DNA of 64,000 nt, taken from NCBI GenBank assembly GCA_902492045.1, contig CABUKB010000008.1:1-64000 (forward strand). Reading direction: 5' to 3'. The position numbers were made by a program, and so were the translations under genes. Below are positions 15,496-23,820 of this stretch, piece by piece; within the stretch, counting starts at the first letter, position 1, and the number at the start of each line of letters is the position of its first letter. The stretch is from an uncultured Oscillospiraceae bacterium. GTDB taxonomy: Bacteria > Bacillota > Clostridia > Oscillospirales > Acutalibacteraceae. A model generated the notes under the pieces. The model worked only from the letters and a program-made list of their open reading frames with translations, was not told the origin of the DNA and did no database searches.

Positions 15496-16194
15496 TTATG
15501 TATGGGCTATAAACGCTTGGATCAATGGGCCGTATTGCCCTCTGGGCAGTGGGATGACCGTGCCATTGGAAAGAAAAACGCGGTCTTTCGTGATTTTATC
15601 AATATAAGTGAGATTCAATAGATAAGAGCGCCCCATTCGGTAAAACCGTTCGTCGAGGTCCCGTTCAAATTCACCCAGGGTCTTTTTTATGGTGTAGTCC
15701 TTTTTCGCATGAACCGTCACATAGTTTTGCCGCACCTCGAGATATTGGATCTCGTAAACCGGAATCCTAAACATTTCTCCCGCCACCGATAGAAACAGCG
15801 ATTTTTCGTTCTTTTTGATTTTTATTGCGGCATGATCCAGTACACTTTCGAGTTTTTCGGAAGAAACAGGTTTTATCAGATAATGCAGCGCCGCGACCTC
15901 ATACCCCTCGGCTATATAATCCGAGTACCCCGTGGTAAAGACGATCTGCACCGCGTCGTTTTCCCGGCGGATTCTCTTGGCAAGGTCAACGCCGTTCATG
16001 GAGGGCATCTCAATGTCCAGCAACAGGATATCGAAGTTCTTCTGTTCCGCATAATGAAACAAAAAGGCTTCTGCGGATGGAAATGCATGGATGTCGACCG
16101 TGGCGTTGACGCGCACAGCCCATTTTTTGATGAGGGAAGTGAGATATTGGATATCCGGTTCCATGTCGTCACAGATGGCAATGGTATATTTCAT
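15496..16194 (-). CDS. LytTR-family response regulator
   Basis: 232 residues. A receiver domain (~1-120) contains the acidic pair (ICDDME), the phosphorylated Asp in LLLDIEMPSMNG, and the conserved Lys in LIKPVS. The C-terminal LytTR DNA-binding domain (~130-230) contains YLEVRQNYVTVH and FYRMGRSYLLNL, family-typical motifs. It is the first gene of the operon with the GHKL kinase and the two ABC exporter subunits, so it most likely controls the exporter and itself. GAAGGGAGAG precedes the ATG; the promoter lies at 16345-16373, leaving a ~140-nt leader with a small GC hairpin. Confidence 0.93.
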   Translation of the reverse strand: MKYTIAICDDMEPDIQYLTSLIKKWAVRVNATVDIHAFPSAEAFLFHYAEQKNFDILLLDIEMPSMNGVDLAKRIRRENDAVQIVFTTGYSDYIAEGYEVAALHYLIKPVSSEKLESVLDHAAIKIKKNEKSLFLSVAGEMFRIPVYEIQYLEVRQNYVTVHAKKDYTIKKTLGEFERDLDERFYRMGRSYLLNLTYIDKITKDRVFLSNGTVIPLPRGQYGPLIQAFIAHT

Positions 16195-16344
16195 ACCGAC
16201 TCTCTCCCTTCAAGCGCACTCCTCTGTTCAACCGAATAGGGGCGGATATACGCCCGCCGCATACATTTGAAATGTGTGGTACAAAAAACAGCCGCAATAC
16301 GGGTATGATTGATTTTCACAAAATACCCCTTGTTCATTCCTTAT

Positions 16345-16373
16345 AGAATATCATAAATGCCCATGTAATTCAA
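16345..16373 (-). promoter_or_regulatory. promoter of the LytTR-kinase-ABC operon
   Basis: On the minus strand: TTGAAT (16368-16373), 17-bp spacer, TATTCT (16345-16350), with TGA before the -10 (extended -10). The rest of the 404-bp gap 16195-16598 holds this promoter, its leader and the hairpin at 16417-16450; I see no gene in it. Confidence 0.65.
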
Positions 16374-16416
16374 ATTCAGGAGAGGGTCTTTCACAAATAC
16401 AACATTTGGAACCGAA

Positions 16417-16450
16417 AGCTCCCCGGACCGGCCGAGCGGTTCGGGGAGCT
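16417..16450 (-). terminator. hairpin downstream of the GT8 gene
   Basis: Stem AGCTCCCCGgACCG / CGGTtCGGGGAGCT, with a short CTTTCGGTT tail on the minus strand. Probable terminator of the leftward glycosyltransferase gene, about 150 bp after its stop. Confidence 0.6.
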
Positions 16451-16598
16451 ATCTCCATCAACATTTTGGTTTAGGAGGCGGACAATGAAAGGAGTGCTGC
16501 CATGTCTCTCATCCGTCCTAGGGGGCAAAAGAGGTTTATAAGGTTTTGGGTCTGCAACCTCCATGCTTCCCCGGCGTTTTTGAGCCCTGCCCATTGGA

Positions 16599-17465
16599 TT
16601 AGTCCGGTTCCGGAAGGGCCATTTCCTTCAGTTCGGTCATGAATTCCTCATAGAATACGCCCAGTTCCCCGATATACCGAGGTTTCCATGGTTTGTTGCG
16701 TCCGCAATAGTGAATGAACACCGTGTTTTGCCGCACCCAGCTGAGATCAAGCCTCTCTTCCCCGGCGGAACGGGGCCGCATGCGGCAGGAATGGTAGAAT
16801 TTCTCCCCCAGGTTATAGCGGAGCGCATCCAGAAGGAGAATCCGATCCCCATACAGAGAGCTGATGACATCCTGATCGGGCAGTAGCAGATTCCGATGAT
16901 GTGTGAGCCATTCCTGTACGGTTTCAGGCTTTTGTTCCCGCCTGAGCAAGGACAGATTCAAAAGCATCACCCCTGAATTGATATACGGGGCGTCGTTTTT
17001 CATCCCTAAGCGCCGTGCATTAAACCTGCGCAGGGAAGCATGGACATGGGAGCAGGCGGCAAACAGGGCATCCCCCATGGGAAGAAAGGGCAGTTCCCCG
17101 AGCGGGTTGATCGCCAGCACATCCGGATCGAGATAGAGCACCCGGTCCAGTTCGCCCGGCAACACTTGGGCGGCGAAAATGCGATAATACATCTCGCGGG
17201 GATAGCGGCTGGTGGTGGGGGCTTCGTCCAGTCCGCCGCCGCTGATCCGCAACTCTTCAATCGTCATTCGGCACCCGTCCACCGCCCGACGCACGGTGTC
17301 CAGTTCGGTCTGCGTCAGGGAGGAGTGAAGGACAAACACACGAAAATCCCGTTCCGGGTTCCGGGCCGACAGGGAGCGCAGCATCACGCACAGAGGGCGG
17401 AGATATCCCGCATCCAATGTGACGAGTATGGCGACGGGTTTCAAGGGGGAGGGGGAGGGATCCAT
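16599..17465 (-). CDS. glycosyltransferase family 8
   Basis: 288 residues. The N-terminal nucleotide-sugar fold starts PVAILVTLDAGYLRPLCVMLRSL; the metal-binding DxD motif is in VLYLDPDVLAINPL; the acceptor-side motif is YINSGVMLLNL, and the C-terminal VFIHYCGRNKPW is the conserved HF-x-G-x-x-KPW-type element. This is the LgtC/general stress GspA-like retaining family, which usually adds a hexose from a UDP-sugar to a glycan. ATG 17465 is chosen because GAAGGAG lies 9 nt before it; the longer upstream frame has no ribosome site. It follows the AarF-type kinase by ~30 bp in the same direction. The acceptor is unknown. Confidence 0.88.
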   Translation of the reverse strand: MDPSPSPLKPVAILVTLDAGYLRPLCVMLRSLSARNPERDFRVFVLHSSLTQTELDTVRRAVDGCRMTIEELRISGGGLDEAPTTSRYPREMYYRIFAAQVLPGELDRVLYLDPDVLAINPLGELPFLPMGDALFAACSHVHASLRRFNARRLGMKNDAPYINSGVMLLNLSLLRREQKPETVQEWLTHHRNLLLPDQDVISSLYGDRILLLDALRYNLGEKFYHSCRMRPRSAGEERLDLSWVRQNTVFIHYCGRNKPWKPRYIGELGVFYEEFMTELKEMALPEPD

Positions 17466-17496
17466 GAGGCCAATCTCCTTCTCTATTAACATGCAG

Positions 17497-19086
17497 TCAA
17501 CGTTTTCGGCGGCGTGTCTGAAACAGCAGCACGCCGCCCACCGCAAGGGCCAGCAGATAACCGATCCATGCCGGCAGCGGAAGCCCCCAGAAGCGGGGCC
17601 CGGGATCGAAGGCGGAAAGCAGGCTCGCGCCGATGATCAGAGCGGCGTCGATTAAGGCGAGAACCAGTTTGTTCATCCTTCGGTCGGCGGCCTTCAGAGG
17701 GTCGGTCGAGCCGGTCAGTTCCACATAGAGTTTGGTCTGACCCTTAAGGGTATTTTTCAGCAGGTCGGACATTTGGGAGGGAATATCGAGTGCCTTACGG
17801 CCGGAGGCCAACAGGGCCCTGGCGCCGCTTTCCATTTCCTTTTTGATGTCGAGGGAAGCGAAGGCTCCGCCCGCGATGTGGTTGTGCATGATCGTGATGA
17901 TCTGAATGTCGGGGCTGATGCGGGCCAGAACACCTTGAATCGTGACGATGCCCCGGGCTAACATGGACAGGCCTTTTGGCATGGAGATACCATGGCTCTC
18001 CGCCAGAGATAAAAGCTCCTGCATCAGCTGCGCCAAGTCGATTTCCGCCATGCTCATACCGGCGTATTTCGATAGAAAATCGTCGATGTCTGCGTAAAGG
18101 CGGGCGTGATCCACCCGTCCACTGTGAACCCCCAGCGTCAACAGCACCTCTTTGAGCGTTCCGGCGTCGTATTGCGCCATGGCCCGTACCGCGGTTTTCA
18201 GAAGTTCGCGGTCCTTATCAGTCAGGCGGCCCATCATGCCGAGATCCAGCCAAATGATTTTGCCGTCCCGTATTCGCAGATTGCCCGGATGAGGATCAGC
18301 ATGAAAAAAAGCCTGGTCCAAAATCTGCCGGACATAGTTTTCAGCCAGCTTTTCCCCGATTTCGTCGGGGTCATATCCCTCCCGCCGGAGCCGGCCGATA
18401 TCGTCGATGGGGATACCGTCGATATATTCCATCATCAGGGCGCGCGAGGTGGTGTAACGGTGCTCCACCCGGGGACAGGAAACATACGCGATGCCGGCGT
18501 TTCCCTCCCGGAACTCATCCATATGACGGGCTTCCAGCAGAAAGTCCATCTCTTCCTGTGCCACGGCCCACATCTCGTCGAGTACCATGCCAAAGTCGAT
18601 AACCCCACCGATGCCGCCGGCCCGTTGGAGGATACGGGAGGCCCTGCGCAGAAGCGCGATATCCCGCGCCATCGTGTCCCGGATACCGGGGCGCTGCACC
18701 TTCACCGCAACCTTGGTGCCATCCCGCCGCACAGCTGTGTGAACCTGGGCGATTGAGGCAGAACCGAGGGGCGTTTCATTGAAGGATAAAAAGAGGGATT
18801 TCATCGCAACGCCGTATTCCCTCTCAATCACTTTTTGAACCTCATCAAAGGGAATAGGGGTTACGTCCGTCCGCAGAAGCGTGAGTTCCTGACAGTATTC
18901 CGCCGGGAGCATGTCCTGCCGCATGGAGAGGATTTGTCCCAGCTTGACAAAGGTGGGGCCGAGATCCTGGATAATCAGGCGCAGTTTGACCGGGGTCAGG
19001 CCGCGCAGAATATCATGCCGGGCGAGAACTCCCAGGATTTCCCGCAGGCGGTGGCGTTTTTCTGGATCAGGTTTCCGCTTGTCCAT
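17497..19086 (-). CDS. AarF/UbiB (ABC1) atypical kinase
   Basis: 529 residues. It carries the family's KxGQ motif (KLGQILSMRQDMLP), an A-rich loop, the VAIK-like lysine (VAVKVQRPG), the catalytic HADPHPGN and the DLGMMG metal site. Two hydrophobic helices occupy the C-terminus (~470-525). Bacterial members bind ATP and act in isoprenoid-quinone or membrane-lipid physiology; in anaerobic Firmicutes their exact substrate is unknown. ATG 19086 has GGAGG 6 nt before it and overlaps the end of the phasin-like gene by 20 bp, so the two are translationally coupled, a recurrent pairing in Clostridia. Confidence 0.92.
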   Translation of the reverse strand: MDKRKPDPEKRHRLREILGVLARHDILRGLTPVKLRLIIQDLGPTFVKLGQILSMRQDMLPAEYCQELTLLRTDVTPIPFDEVQKVIEREYGVAMKSLFLSFNETPLGSASIAQVHTAVRRDGTKVAVKVQRPGIRDTMARDIALLRRASRILQRAGGIGGVIDFGMVLDEMWAVAQEEMDFLLEARHMDEFREGNAGIAYVSCPRVEHRYTTSRALMMEYIDGIPIDDIGRLRREGYDPDEIGEKLAENYVRQILDQAFFHADPHPGNLRIRDGKIIWLDLGMMGRLTDKDRELLKTAVRAMAQYDAGTLKEVLLTLGVHSGRVDHARLYADIDDFLSKYAGMSMAEIDLAQLMQELLSLAESHGISMPKGLSMLARGIVTIQGVLARISPDIQIITIMHNHIAGGAFASLDIKKEMESGARALLASGRKALDIPSQMSDLLKNTLKGQTKLYVELTGSTDPLKAADRRMNKLVLALIDAALIIGASLLSAFDPGPRFWGLPLPAWIGYLLALAVGGVLLFQTRRRKR

Positions 19087-19399
19087 TGGCTTCCTCCACG
19101 GTCTCCATCGCCGCAAGCTTGGCTTTTAAGGCGGCGAGATCGTCCCGGCTCATGTGGTCAAGGCTGCGCAGCAAAAGGTCCATATCGGCGCCCGAATCAT
19201 CCGGCTTTGGCCGGGATGCGGATGCCGCAGGGTTCCGGCGGTGCAGCTCTTCGTTGAGCACCCGCCCCTGCTCCACCGTCAGACGGCCTTTTTCCACCAG
19301 TTCGGTTAGGAGTTCTTTCGCCTTCTCAGCCGTTATGGAGGCCATGCCGATCCCGGCGAGAAGCACGGTTTTGAAATCTTCGCTCAGATGATCCTGCAT
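19067..19399 (-). CDS. phasin-like helical protein coupled to the AarF/UbiB kinase
   Basis: 110 residues. The N-terminal ~60 residues (AGIGMASITAEKAKELLTELVEKGRLTVEQG) match the phasin/PhaI-like pattern: a small hydrophobic turn, then a helix of the form KxxxLLxELVEKG. The C-terminal part is charged and helical with a disordered middle. No polyhydroxyalkanoate genes are nearby, so binding to lipid granules should not be assumed. Its overlap with the AarF/UbiB gene suggests that it helps or regulates that kinase. GAGG lies 7 nt before the ATG, and a TATAAT sits at 19448-19453 (minus strand) without a clear -35. Confidence 0.75.
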   Translation of the reverse strand: MQDHLSEDFKTVLLAGIGMASITAEKAKELLTELVEKGRLTVEQGRVLNEELHRRNPAASASRPKPDDSGADMDLLLRSLDHMSRDDLAALKAKLAAMETVEEANGQAET

Positions 19400-19516
19400 A
19401 TTTCAACCTCGATTCTATGGGGGGTTCTGTCGCTGTTATCCGTTATCATTATAGCCCGATTTCGGAAAAACGGATGAAGGATTTATGAACGCGGGAGAAA
19501 GGAGCGCAACCCCTCC

Positions 19517-19545
19517 TTGCGGATGAACGGAAGGAATGGTATACT
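19517..19545 (+). promoter_or_regulatory. promoter of the OmpR-type regulator gene
   Basis: TTGCGG (19517-19522), 17-bp spacer, TATACT (19540-19545). Confidence 0.7.
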
Positions 19546-19617
19546 GAACACCGAAACGGCTAAACGCCGGATAACGCCGGAGGCTGGCGTTCTCCGGCCA
19601 TGGGGAGGAAAACCGAA

Positions 19618-20319
19618 TTGGAAGGCATTGCAGCCCGTATTCTGGTGGTGGAGGACGACGCCGATATCAACCGTTTGCTGACCACCCTGTTATCCAAAGA
19701 GGGGTATACCGTCATCTCCGCCTATTCCGGCAGTGAGGCGGGTATGCGTCTGGAAGCCGAACGCTATGATTTGATTCTGCTCGATCTAATGCTCCCCGGA
19801 TTGACGGGGGAGGAGCTGCTGGCAACCATCCGGGAAAAGTATGTGATGCCGGTCATCGTGCTGTCTGCGAAAGGACGGGAGGACAAGCTCCGGGTTTTGG
19901 CGGAGGGAGCAGATGACTTTATCTCCAAGCCGTTTGACATCGAGGATGTCAAGGCCCGTGTGGCGGCCCAGCTCCGCCGGTACACCCGTTTCACGCCAGC
20001 CCAGCCGCAAGAGGAGAAACCTTTACGGTTTAAGGAACTGGTCCTCGATCCGGAAGGGCGGCAGGTGACGGTGAAAGGCCGGGAGGTTTCCCTAACCGTC
20101 CGGGAATACGGATTACTGTATTTGCTGCTCTCCCACCCCAAAAAAGTGTTCACCCGTGCCAATCTGTTTGAATCGGTCTGGGAGGACCCCTATATCGGGG
20201 ACGACAATACGGTCAACGTGCATATCAGCAATTTGCGCGCCAAATTGGCGGCGGCTGATCCGGACAACGGCTATATCAAAACCGTATGGGGAATTGGGTT
20301 CAAGATGCAGGAGGAATGA
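19618..20319 (+). CDS. OmpR/PhoB-family response regulator
   Basis: About 233 residues. The receiver domain (~5-120) has VVEDDADI, the phospho-Asp in LILLDLMLPGLTG, and the Lys in FISKPFD. The C-terminal winged helix (~140-233) has LTVREYGLLYLLLSHP and the terminal VWGIGFKM. TTG 19618 has GGGGAGG 9 nt before it; an in-frame ATG at 19600 lacks a site. A terminator follows, then the ABC transporter it probably controls, whose upstream region carries three 11-bp-spaced direct repeats. Together with the histidine kinase at 22350 it forms a BcrAB-type peptide antibiotic resistance module. Confidence 0.93.
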   Translation: MEGIAARILVVEDDADINRLLTTLLSKEGYTVISAYSGSEAGMRLEAERYDLILLDLMLPGLTGEELLATIREKYVMPVIVLSAKGREDKLRVLAEGADDFISKPFDIEDVKARVAAQLRRYTRFTPAQPQEEKPLRFKELVLDPEGRQVTVKGREVSLTVREYGLLYLLLSHPKKVFTRANLFESVWEDPYIGDDNTVNVHISNLRAKLAAADPDNGYIKTVWGIGFKMQEE

Positions 20320-20329
20320 ATGCACACCG

Positions 20330-20358
20330 GCGGACGGGAAGGTTCCCGTCCGCTTTTT
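20330..20358 (+). terminator. terminator after the response regulator
   Basis: A perfect 11-bp stem (GCGGACGGGAA / TTCCCGTCCGC), 2-nt loop at the base of the drawn stem, and TTTTT. Confidence 0.85.
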
Positions 20359-20425
20359 GCCGGGGTACGGAATGAAAGCCCGGATGAAGCCGATTGAAGA
20401 AGGGCCGCCGGCCGCCGGAAACACC

Positions 20426-20480
20426 CTTTAGAGTTTCTTTAGATTTCCTTTAAGGCTTTTTGAAAGCAGGAGGATATACT
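20426..20480 (+). promoter_or_regulatory. response-regulator operator (three 11-bp direct repeats) and -10 of the ABC operon
   Basis: CTTTAGA at 20426, CTTTAGA at 20437 and CTTTAAG at 20448 repeat with exact 11-bp spacing, the geometry bound by PhoB/OmpR-type regulators. The -10 TATACT lies at 20475-20480 and no good -35 exists: the repeats occupy the position where an activator would replace it. The adjacent OmpR-type regulator is the obvious candidate. Confidence 0.8.
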
Positions 20481-20511
20481 GAGGCCAATCTCAGATGGAA
20501 GGATGGACAGT

Positions 20512-21456
20512 ATGACGGACAATGTGCTGGTCACACGGGAACTATGCAAACGGTATGGTTCCGCGCTGGCGGTGAACCATGTGAATCTGCGGGTGGAACG
20601 CGGGCAGATTTACGGATTGGTTGGAAAAAATGGGGCGGGAAAGACCACCCTGATGCGGATGATTACCTCACAAAGCAGCCCGACCTCAGGGGAGATCGAG
20701 TTGTTCGGGACGTCCGATCCGCACAGTGCCGGCCGTATGCGGGAGCGGATGGGTGCGGTGATTGAAACCCCGAGCTTTTATCCCTTTCTGACGGCAGAGC
20801 AGAATCTGGAGTATTACCGGCTGCAGCGCGGGATCGCGGGCCGGGACTGTATTCGGGAGGCTTTGCGTCTTGTCGGCCTGAGCGACACCAAGAATAAAAA
20901 GTTCAAGCAGTTTTCCTTGGGAATGAAACAGCGTTTGGGATTGGCCCTGGCCATACTGGGAAGCCCGGATCTCCTTCTTTTGGACGAACCAATCAATGGG
21001 CTGGATCCCATGGGAATTGTGCAGTTCCGGGATCTGCTGCTTCGCCTGAACGCCGAACGGCAAATCACCATTTTGATTTCCAGCCATATCCTCAGCGAGC
21101 TTGCCAATCTCGCAACCCATTACGGATTTATCGACGGCGGCCGGATGCTGCAGCAGATCTCGGCAAAGGATATCGAGGAGTGCTGCCGGGAATGCCTGGA
21201 ATTGACGGTGGACGATGCCCCGAAAGCGGCCGTGTCGCTGGAAAGCCGCCTGCACTGCTCTTCGTATGAGATTCTCCCGGAAAACCGCATTCGGATTTAT
21301 GCGTTTCTGGAAGAGCCGGTGAAGGTGACGGCGGCGCTGACTGAAGACGGCGTACAGGTACAGACGATCAATACCCGAGGAACCAATTTGGAGGACTACT
21401 TCCTCCAGCTTTTAAGCCGTTCAAACCCGGATGGGGACGAAAGGAGGCCCGCGTGA
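20512..21456 (+). CDS. ABC transporter ATP-binding protein (BcrA-like)
   Basis: About 314 residues. Walker A (GKNGAGKTTLMRM), a Q-loop, the signature FSLGMKQRLGLA and Walker B LLLLDEPINGLDP with catalytic Glu and H-loop (ISSHILSEL) make a complete ATPase at 1-220; the C-terminal ~90 residues are the extension typical of BcrA/NatA-type proteins. It pairs with the permease that overlaps its stop by 4 bp. ATG 20512 has GGAAGG 8-9 nt before it. With its two-component system, such an exporter typically expels bacitracin-like or lantibiotic peptides; the actual drug is inferred only from family. Confidence 0.93.
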   Translation: MTDNVLVTRELCKRYGSALAVNHVNLRVERGQIYGLVGKNGAGKTTLMRMITSQSSPTSGEIELFGTSDPHSAGRMRERMGAVIETPSFYPFLTAEQNLEYYRLQRGIAGRDCIREALRLVGLSDTKNKKFKQFSLGMKQRLGLALAILGSPDLLLLDEPINGLDPMGIVQFRDLLLRLNAERQITILISSHILSELANLATHYGFIDGGRMLQQISAKDIEECCRECLELTVDDAPKAAVSLESRLHCSSYEILPENRIRIYAFLEEPVKVTAALTEDGVQVQTINTRGTNLEDYFLQLLSRSNPDGDERRPA

Positions 21457-22220
21457 TGCTCCGCGTAATCAAAAGCGAACTGTACAAAACCTGCCACCGT
21501 ATGTATCCTTATGTATTTACCGGCGTGATAGTGGCTCTCGGCCTTTTGCTGGTTTTTCTCTTCGCCTTTACCAATACCCAGATTCCAATCGAAGATCAGA
21601 TTGGCTTTGACGGCTTGATTGCGTTTACCGTGTCCATGCTGTCGCTGGGCCTTTATTTGACGGTGGCTTTTGTGGATATGGTGTTTTCGGAAGAATATAA
21701 GAATCAGACGATGAAGAATCCTCTGGCTTTCGGCGTGCCCCGGGCAAGCCTTTATTTGGGCAAGCTGGCCGCAGAACTGCTGGTGGCGGTCGTCAGCCTT
21801 CTGGCCATCCTGGGCATCATTTTAGGGGTAGGGGCCCTGCTGCTGGGGCCTGTACACCCGGTATCGTTTTGGGAATTGTTTATGAATATCGGCCAACGTC
21901 TGCTGGTCTCCCTGCCTTTGTGGATCGGCGCCCTGTCCTTCGGCAATATGCTGGCTTTCCATTGCAAAAGCAGTACGCTGTATACCCTGTTTTTCGTCGG
22001 ATTTTTTGGCCTTCTGCCCCCTATCTTACAGTTTGCGTCCTCCTATTATCCAGTCCTGGGAGAAGTATCCTTATGGCTGATGACACCACTGTTCGATCAG
22101 TTCGCCTCTGCCGGCCTGTCCAATGAGCTCATTCTGCGCAGTGTTGTCACGGGCGCCGCATATCTAATCGGCAGCACCTTGATCGGGCTGGTGTTTTATC
22201 AAAGAAAAGAAATTCATTGA
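21453..22220 (+). CDS. ABC-2 type permease (BcrB-like)
   Basis: 255 residues with about six transmembrane helices and a short cytoplasmic N-terminus (LRVIKSELYKTCHR), the classic ABC-2/BcrB start. A conserved EEYKNQTMKN segment between helices 2 and 3 is where the ATPase contacts. GTG 21453 or ATG 21456 may be the start; AGGAGG precedes both and the gene overlaps its ATPase partner by 4 bp. It forms the membrane part of the exporter regulated by the flanking two-component system. Confidence 0.88.
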   Translation: MMLRVIKSELYKTCHRMYPYVFTGVIVALGLLLVFLFAFTNTQIPIEDQIGFDGLIAFTVSMLSLGLYLTVAFVDMVFSEEYKNQTMKNPLAFGVPRASLYLGKLAAELLVAVVSLLAILGIILGVGALLLGPVHPVSFWELFMNIGQRLLVSLPLWIGALSFGNMLAFHCKSSTLYTLFFVGFFGLLPPILQFASSYYPVLGEVSLWLMTPLFDQFASAGLSNELILRSVVTGAAYLIGSTLIGLVFYQRKEIH

Positions 22221-22226
22221 TCCGAT

Positions 22227-22316
22227 CTCCCGGTGGTTCTCAAATCCGGGAGGGAGTGGAGGCGGTTCCGCCTGGCCAGGACATCCTTCCCGGACTTTCC
22301 AATCCGGGAAGGATGT
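22227..22316. other. two tandem inverted repeats before the histidine kinase gene
   Basis: First dyad CTCCCGG / CCGGGAG (22227-22252). Second dyad ACATCCTTCCCGGA / TCCGGGAAGGATGT, 14-bp perfect arms (22281-22316). A TATACT follows at 22319-22324, directly abutting the second dyad. There is no T-run, so they may be operator or attenuator elements for kinase expression rather than terminators. Confidence 0.5.
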
Positions 22317-22349
22317 GTTATACTGAGAAACAAAAGAGGGGGGAAGACA

Positions 22350-23279
22350 ATGGGGCCCGCCGGATGGATCATCGCCGCGCTGACGATTCTGCTTGCCGCG
22401 AGCGTTGCCGCGCTGATATTGTATAGACACAATCTGCACAAGGCGCGGCTGTCGCTGGAGGAACTGCGGCGGATCCGGACCAACCAGCGGCTCAAATTGA
22501 AGGTCCCCGACCGGGAGCTGGAACGCCTGCTGGAAGAAATTAACGCCCTGCTCGATGACCGGCAGGCAAACGACAGCCTGCATCTGAGGCAGGAACAGCA
22601 GCGACGGCTGGAAATTGCCAACATCTCTCACGACCTGCGCACCCCCTTGACCTCCATTCTCGGTTATTTGCAAATCCTCAAATCGGAGGATGTTGGTCCG
22701 CAGGAGCGCCGGGAGTATCTTGAGATTGTCGAGAACCGTGCCAATGCCCTCAAAGCCCTGATCACGGGTTTTTACGACCTGTCCTGTCTGGAGGCGGGCG
22801 GCTATACCCTCGCACAGGAGCCGGTAGCGATTGGTCCTGTTTTATACGAGTTGGCAGCGGCCTTTTATGCCGATTTCCATGAATCCGGACGTAAGGCGGC
22901 GCTCGATATCGCCGAGAACCTGTCTCCCATCTTGGGGGATCCGCAGGCGGTACTGCGTATCTATACCAACCTGTTTCAAAATGCCATCAAACATGGAACG
23001 GGGGACTTGTATATCCGGGTTTTTCAAGAAGAGGACCTTGTCGTCACCTGTTTTACCAATTTGGCACCGGGGCTTCTGCCTCAGGATGTGGAGCATCTGT
23101 TTGACCGGTTTTTTACAGCCGACAAAATGCGGACCGGGCAAGACACGGGGCTGGGGCTGGCGATTGTTCATCGCCTGGCGGTGCAGATGGGGGGAGAGAC
23201 CGAAGCCTTGCTGCTTCAAAACAAACTCACCATCACCATCCGGTGGCCGGCGGCCAAATCATCGCAAGGGCGGCGTTAG
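22350..23279 (+). CDS. sensor histidine kinase (HisKA/HATPase_c), BcrS-like
   Basis: 309 residues. One N-terminal membrane helix (~5-28, GWIIAALTILLAASVAALIL), then a helical linker, the HisKA H-box ISHDLRTPLTSI (~residue 95), the N-box (NLFQNAIKHG) and the G-boxes DTGLGLAI. There is almost no extracellular sensor, as in intramembrane-sensing kinases that read the state of an associated exporter. ATG 22350 has a GGGGGG-type site; an upstream in-frame ATG at 22233 would add 39 unconserved residues. The partner is presumably the OmpR-type regulator at 19618, separated from it by the exporter genes. Confidence 0.9.
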   Translation: MGPAGWIIAALTILLAASVAALILYRHNLHKARLSLEELRRIRTNQRLKLKVPDRELERLLEEINALLDDRQANDSLHLRQEQQRRLEIANISHDLRTPLTSILGYLQILKSEDVGPQERREYLEIVENRANALKALITGFYDLSCLEAGGYTLAQEPVAIGPVLYELAAAFYADFHESGRKAALDIAENLSPILGDPQAVLRIYTNLFQNAIKHGTGDLYIRVFQEEDLVVTCFTNLAPGLLPQDVEHLFDRFFTADKMRTGQDTGLGLAIVHRLAVQMGGETEALLLQNKLTITIRWPAAKSSQGRR

Positions 23280-23590
23280 TATTCTTTGGCGGACAAGCGG
23301 AGCAACTGCTCGTAATCGTCGTCCCTGGCGGCTTTGTTACGGCCTTCTTTTCCGCACTTCGTACAGCGGAAGAGGATGACATATCCTTTTTTGGGGGAGA
23401 TTTCAAGTCCCACCGGCTGCATCAGGCCCCGGCAGGGGTTTTGCCGGTCTCCGGGATTCAAATCCACATGCAGGGAATAGAGACAATAGGGACAATGGTT
23501 ACGGGAAGTATAACCCAGCGGTCCGACAAAGCGGCCGCAATGTCCGCAGGTAAATCCCTGGTCGTTTTTCACGAAGCGGCGGTTTTCCAT
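23276..23590 (-). CDS. RNHCP-domain zinc-ribbon protein
   Basis: 104 residues. The namesake motif RNHCPYC is present, along with two CxxC pairs (FTCGHCGRFV and FRCTKCGKEG) that likely bind zinc. The family is small and of unknown biochemical function. ATG 23590 has GGGAGG 7 nt before it; an upstream in-frame extension lacks this. It converges on the histidine kinase gene, overlapping its stop by 4 bp. The first and last cysteine pairs are conserved here, so it is probably functional. Confidence 0.88.
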   Translation of the reverse strand: MENRRFVKNDQGFTCGHCGRFVGPLGYTSRNHCPYCLYSLHVDLNPGDRQNPCRGLMQPVGLEISPKKGYVILFRCTKCGKEGRNKAARDDDYEQLLRLSAKEY

Positions 23591-23766
23591 GACTGTACCT
23601 CCCTGTGGAATATCTTTTAGTATAAAGAAAGACCTTCCCAAGTTCAAGCAAAAGATACGGGGGAAATGCCTGGGATGGACCTTGCCCGGCACCCGAAGGA
23701 GAAGGGGCCTGGCATAACGGCCGTTTGTCCGGGAAAAGCGAAACCGCTCCGAAGTTCTTTTGAGCC

Positions 23767-23795
23767 TTGTCCGGAGGGAATGGATCTGCTATACT
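23767..23795 (+). promoter_or_regulatory. promoter of yjbQ and following genes
   Basis: TTGTCC (23767-23772), 17-bp spacer, TATACT (23790-23795). Confidence 0.7.
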
Positions 23796-23820
23796 GGAAC
23801 CAAAAAAAGGGGGAGAGCCG

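Noticed and set aside
16391..16594. 67-residue frame after the GT8 gene
   Set aside because: It contains the terminator-like hairpin at 16417-16450 and has no recognisable feature.
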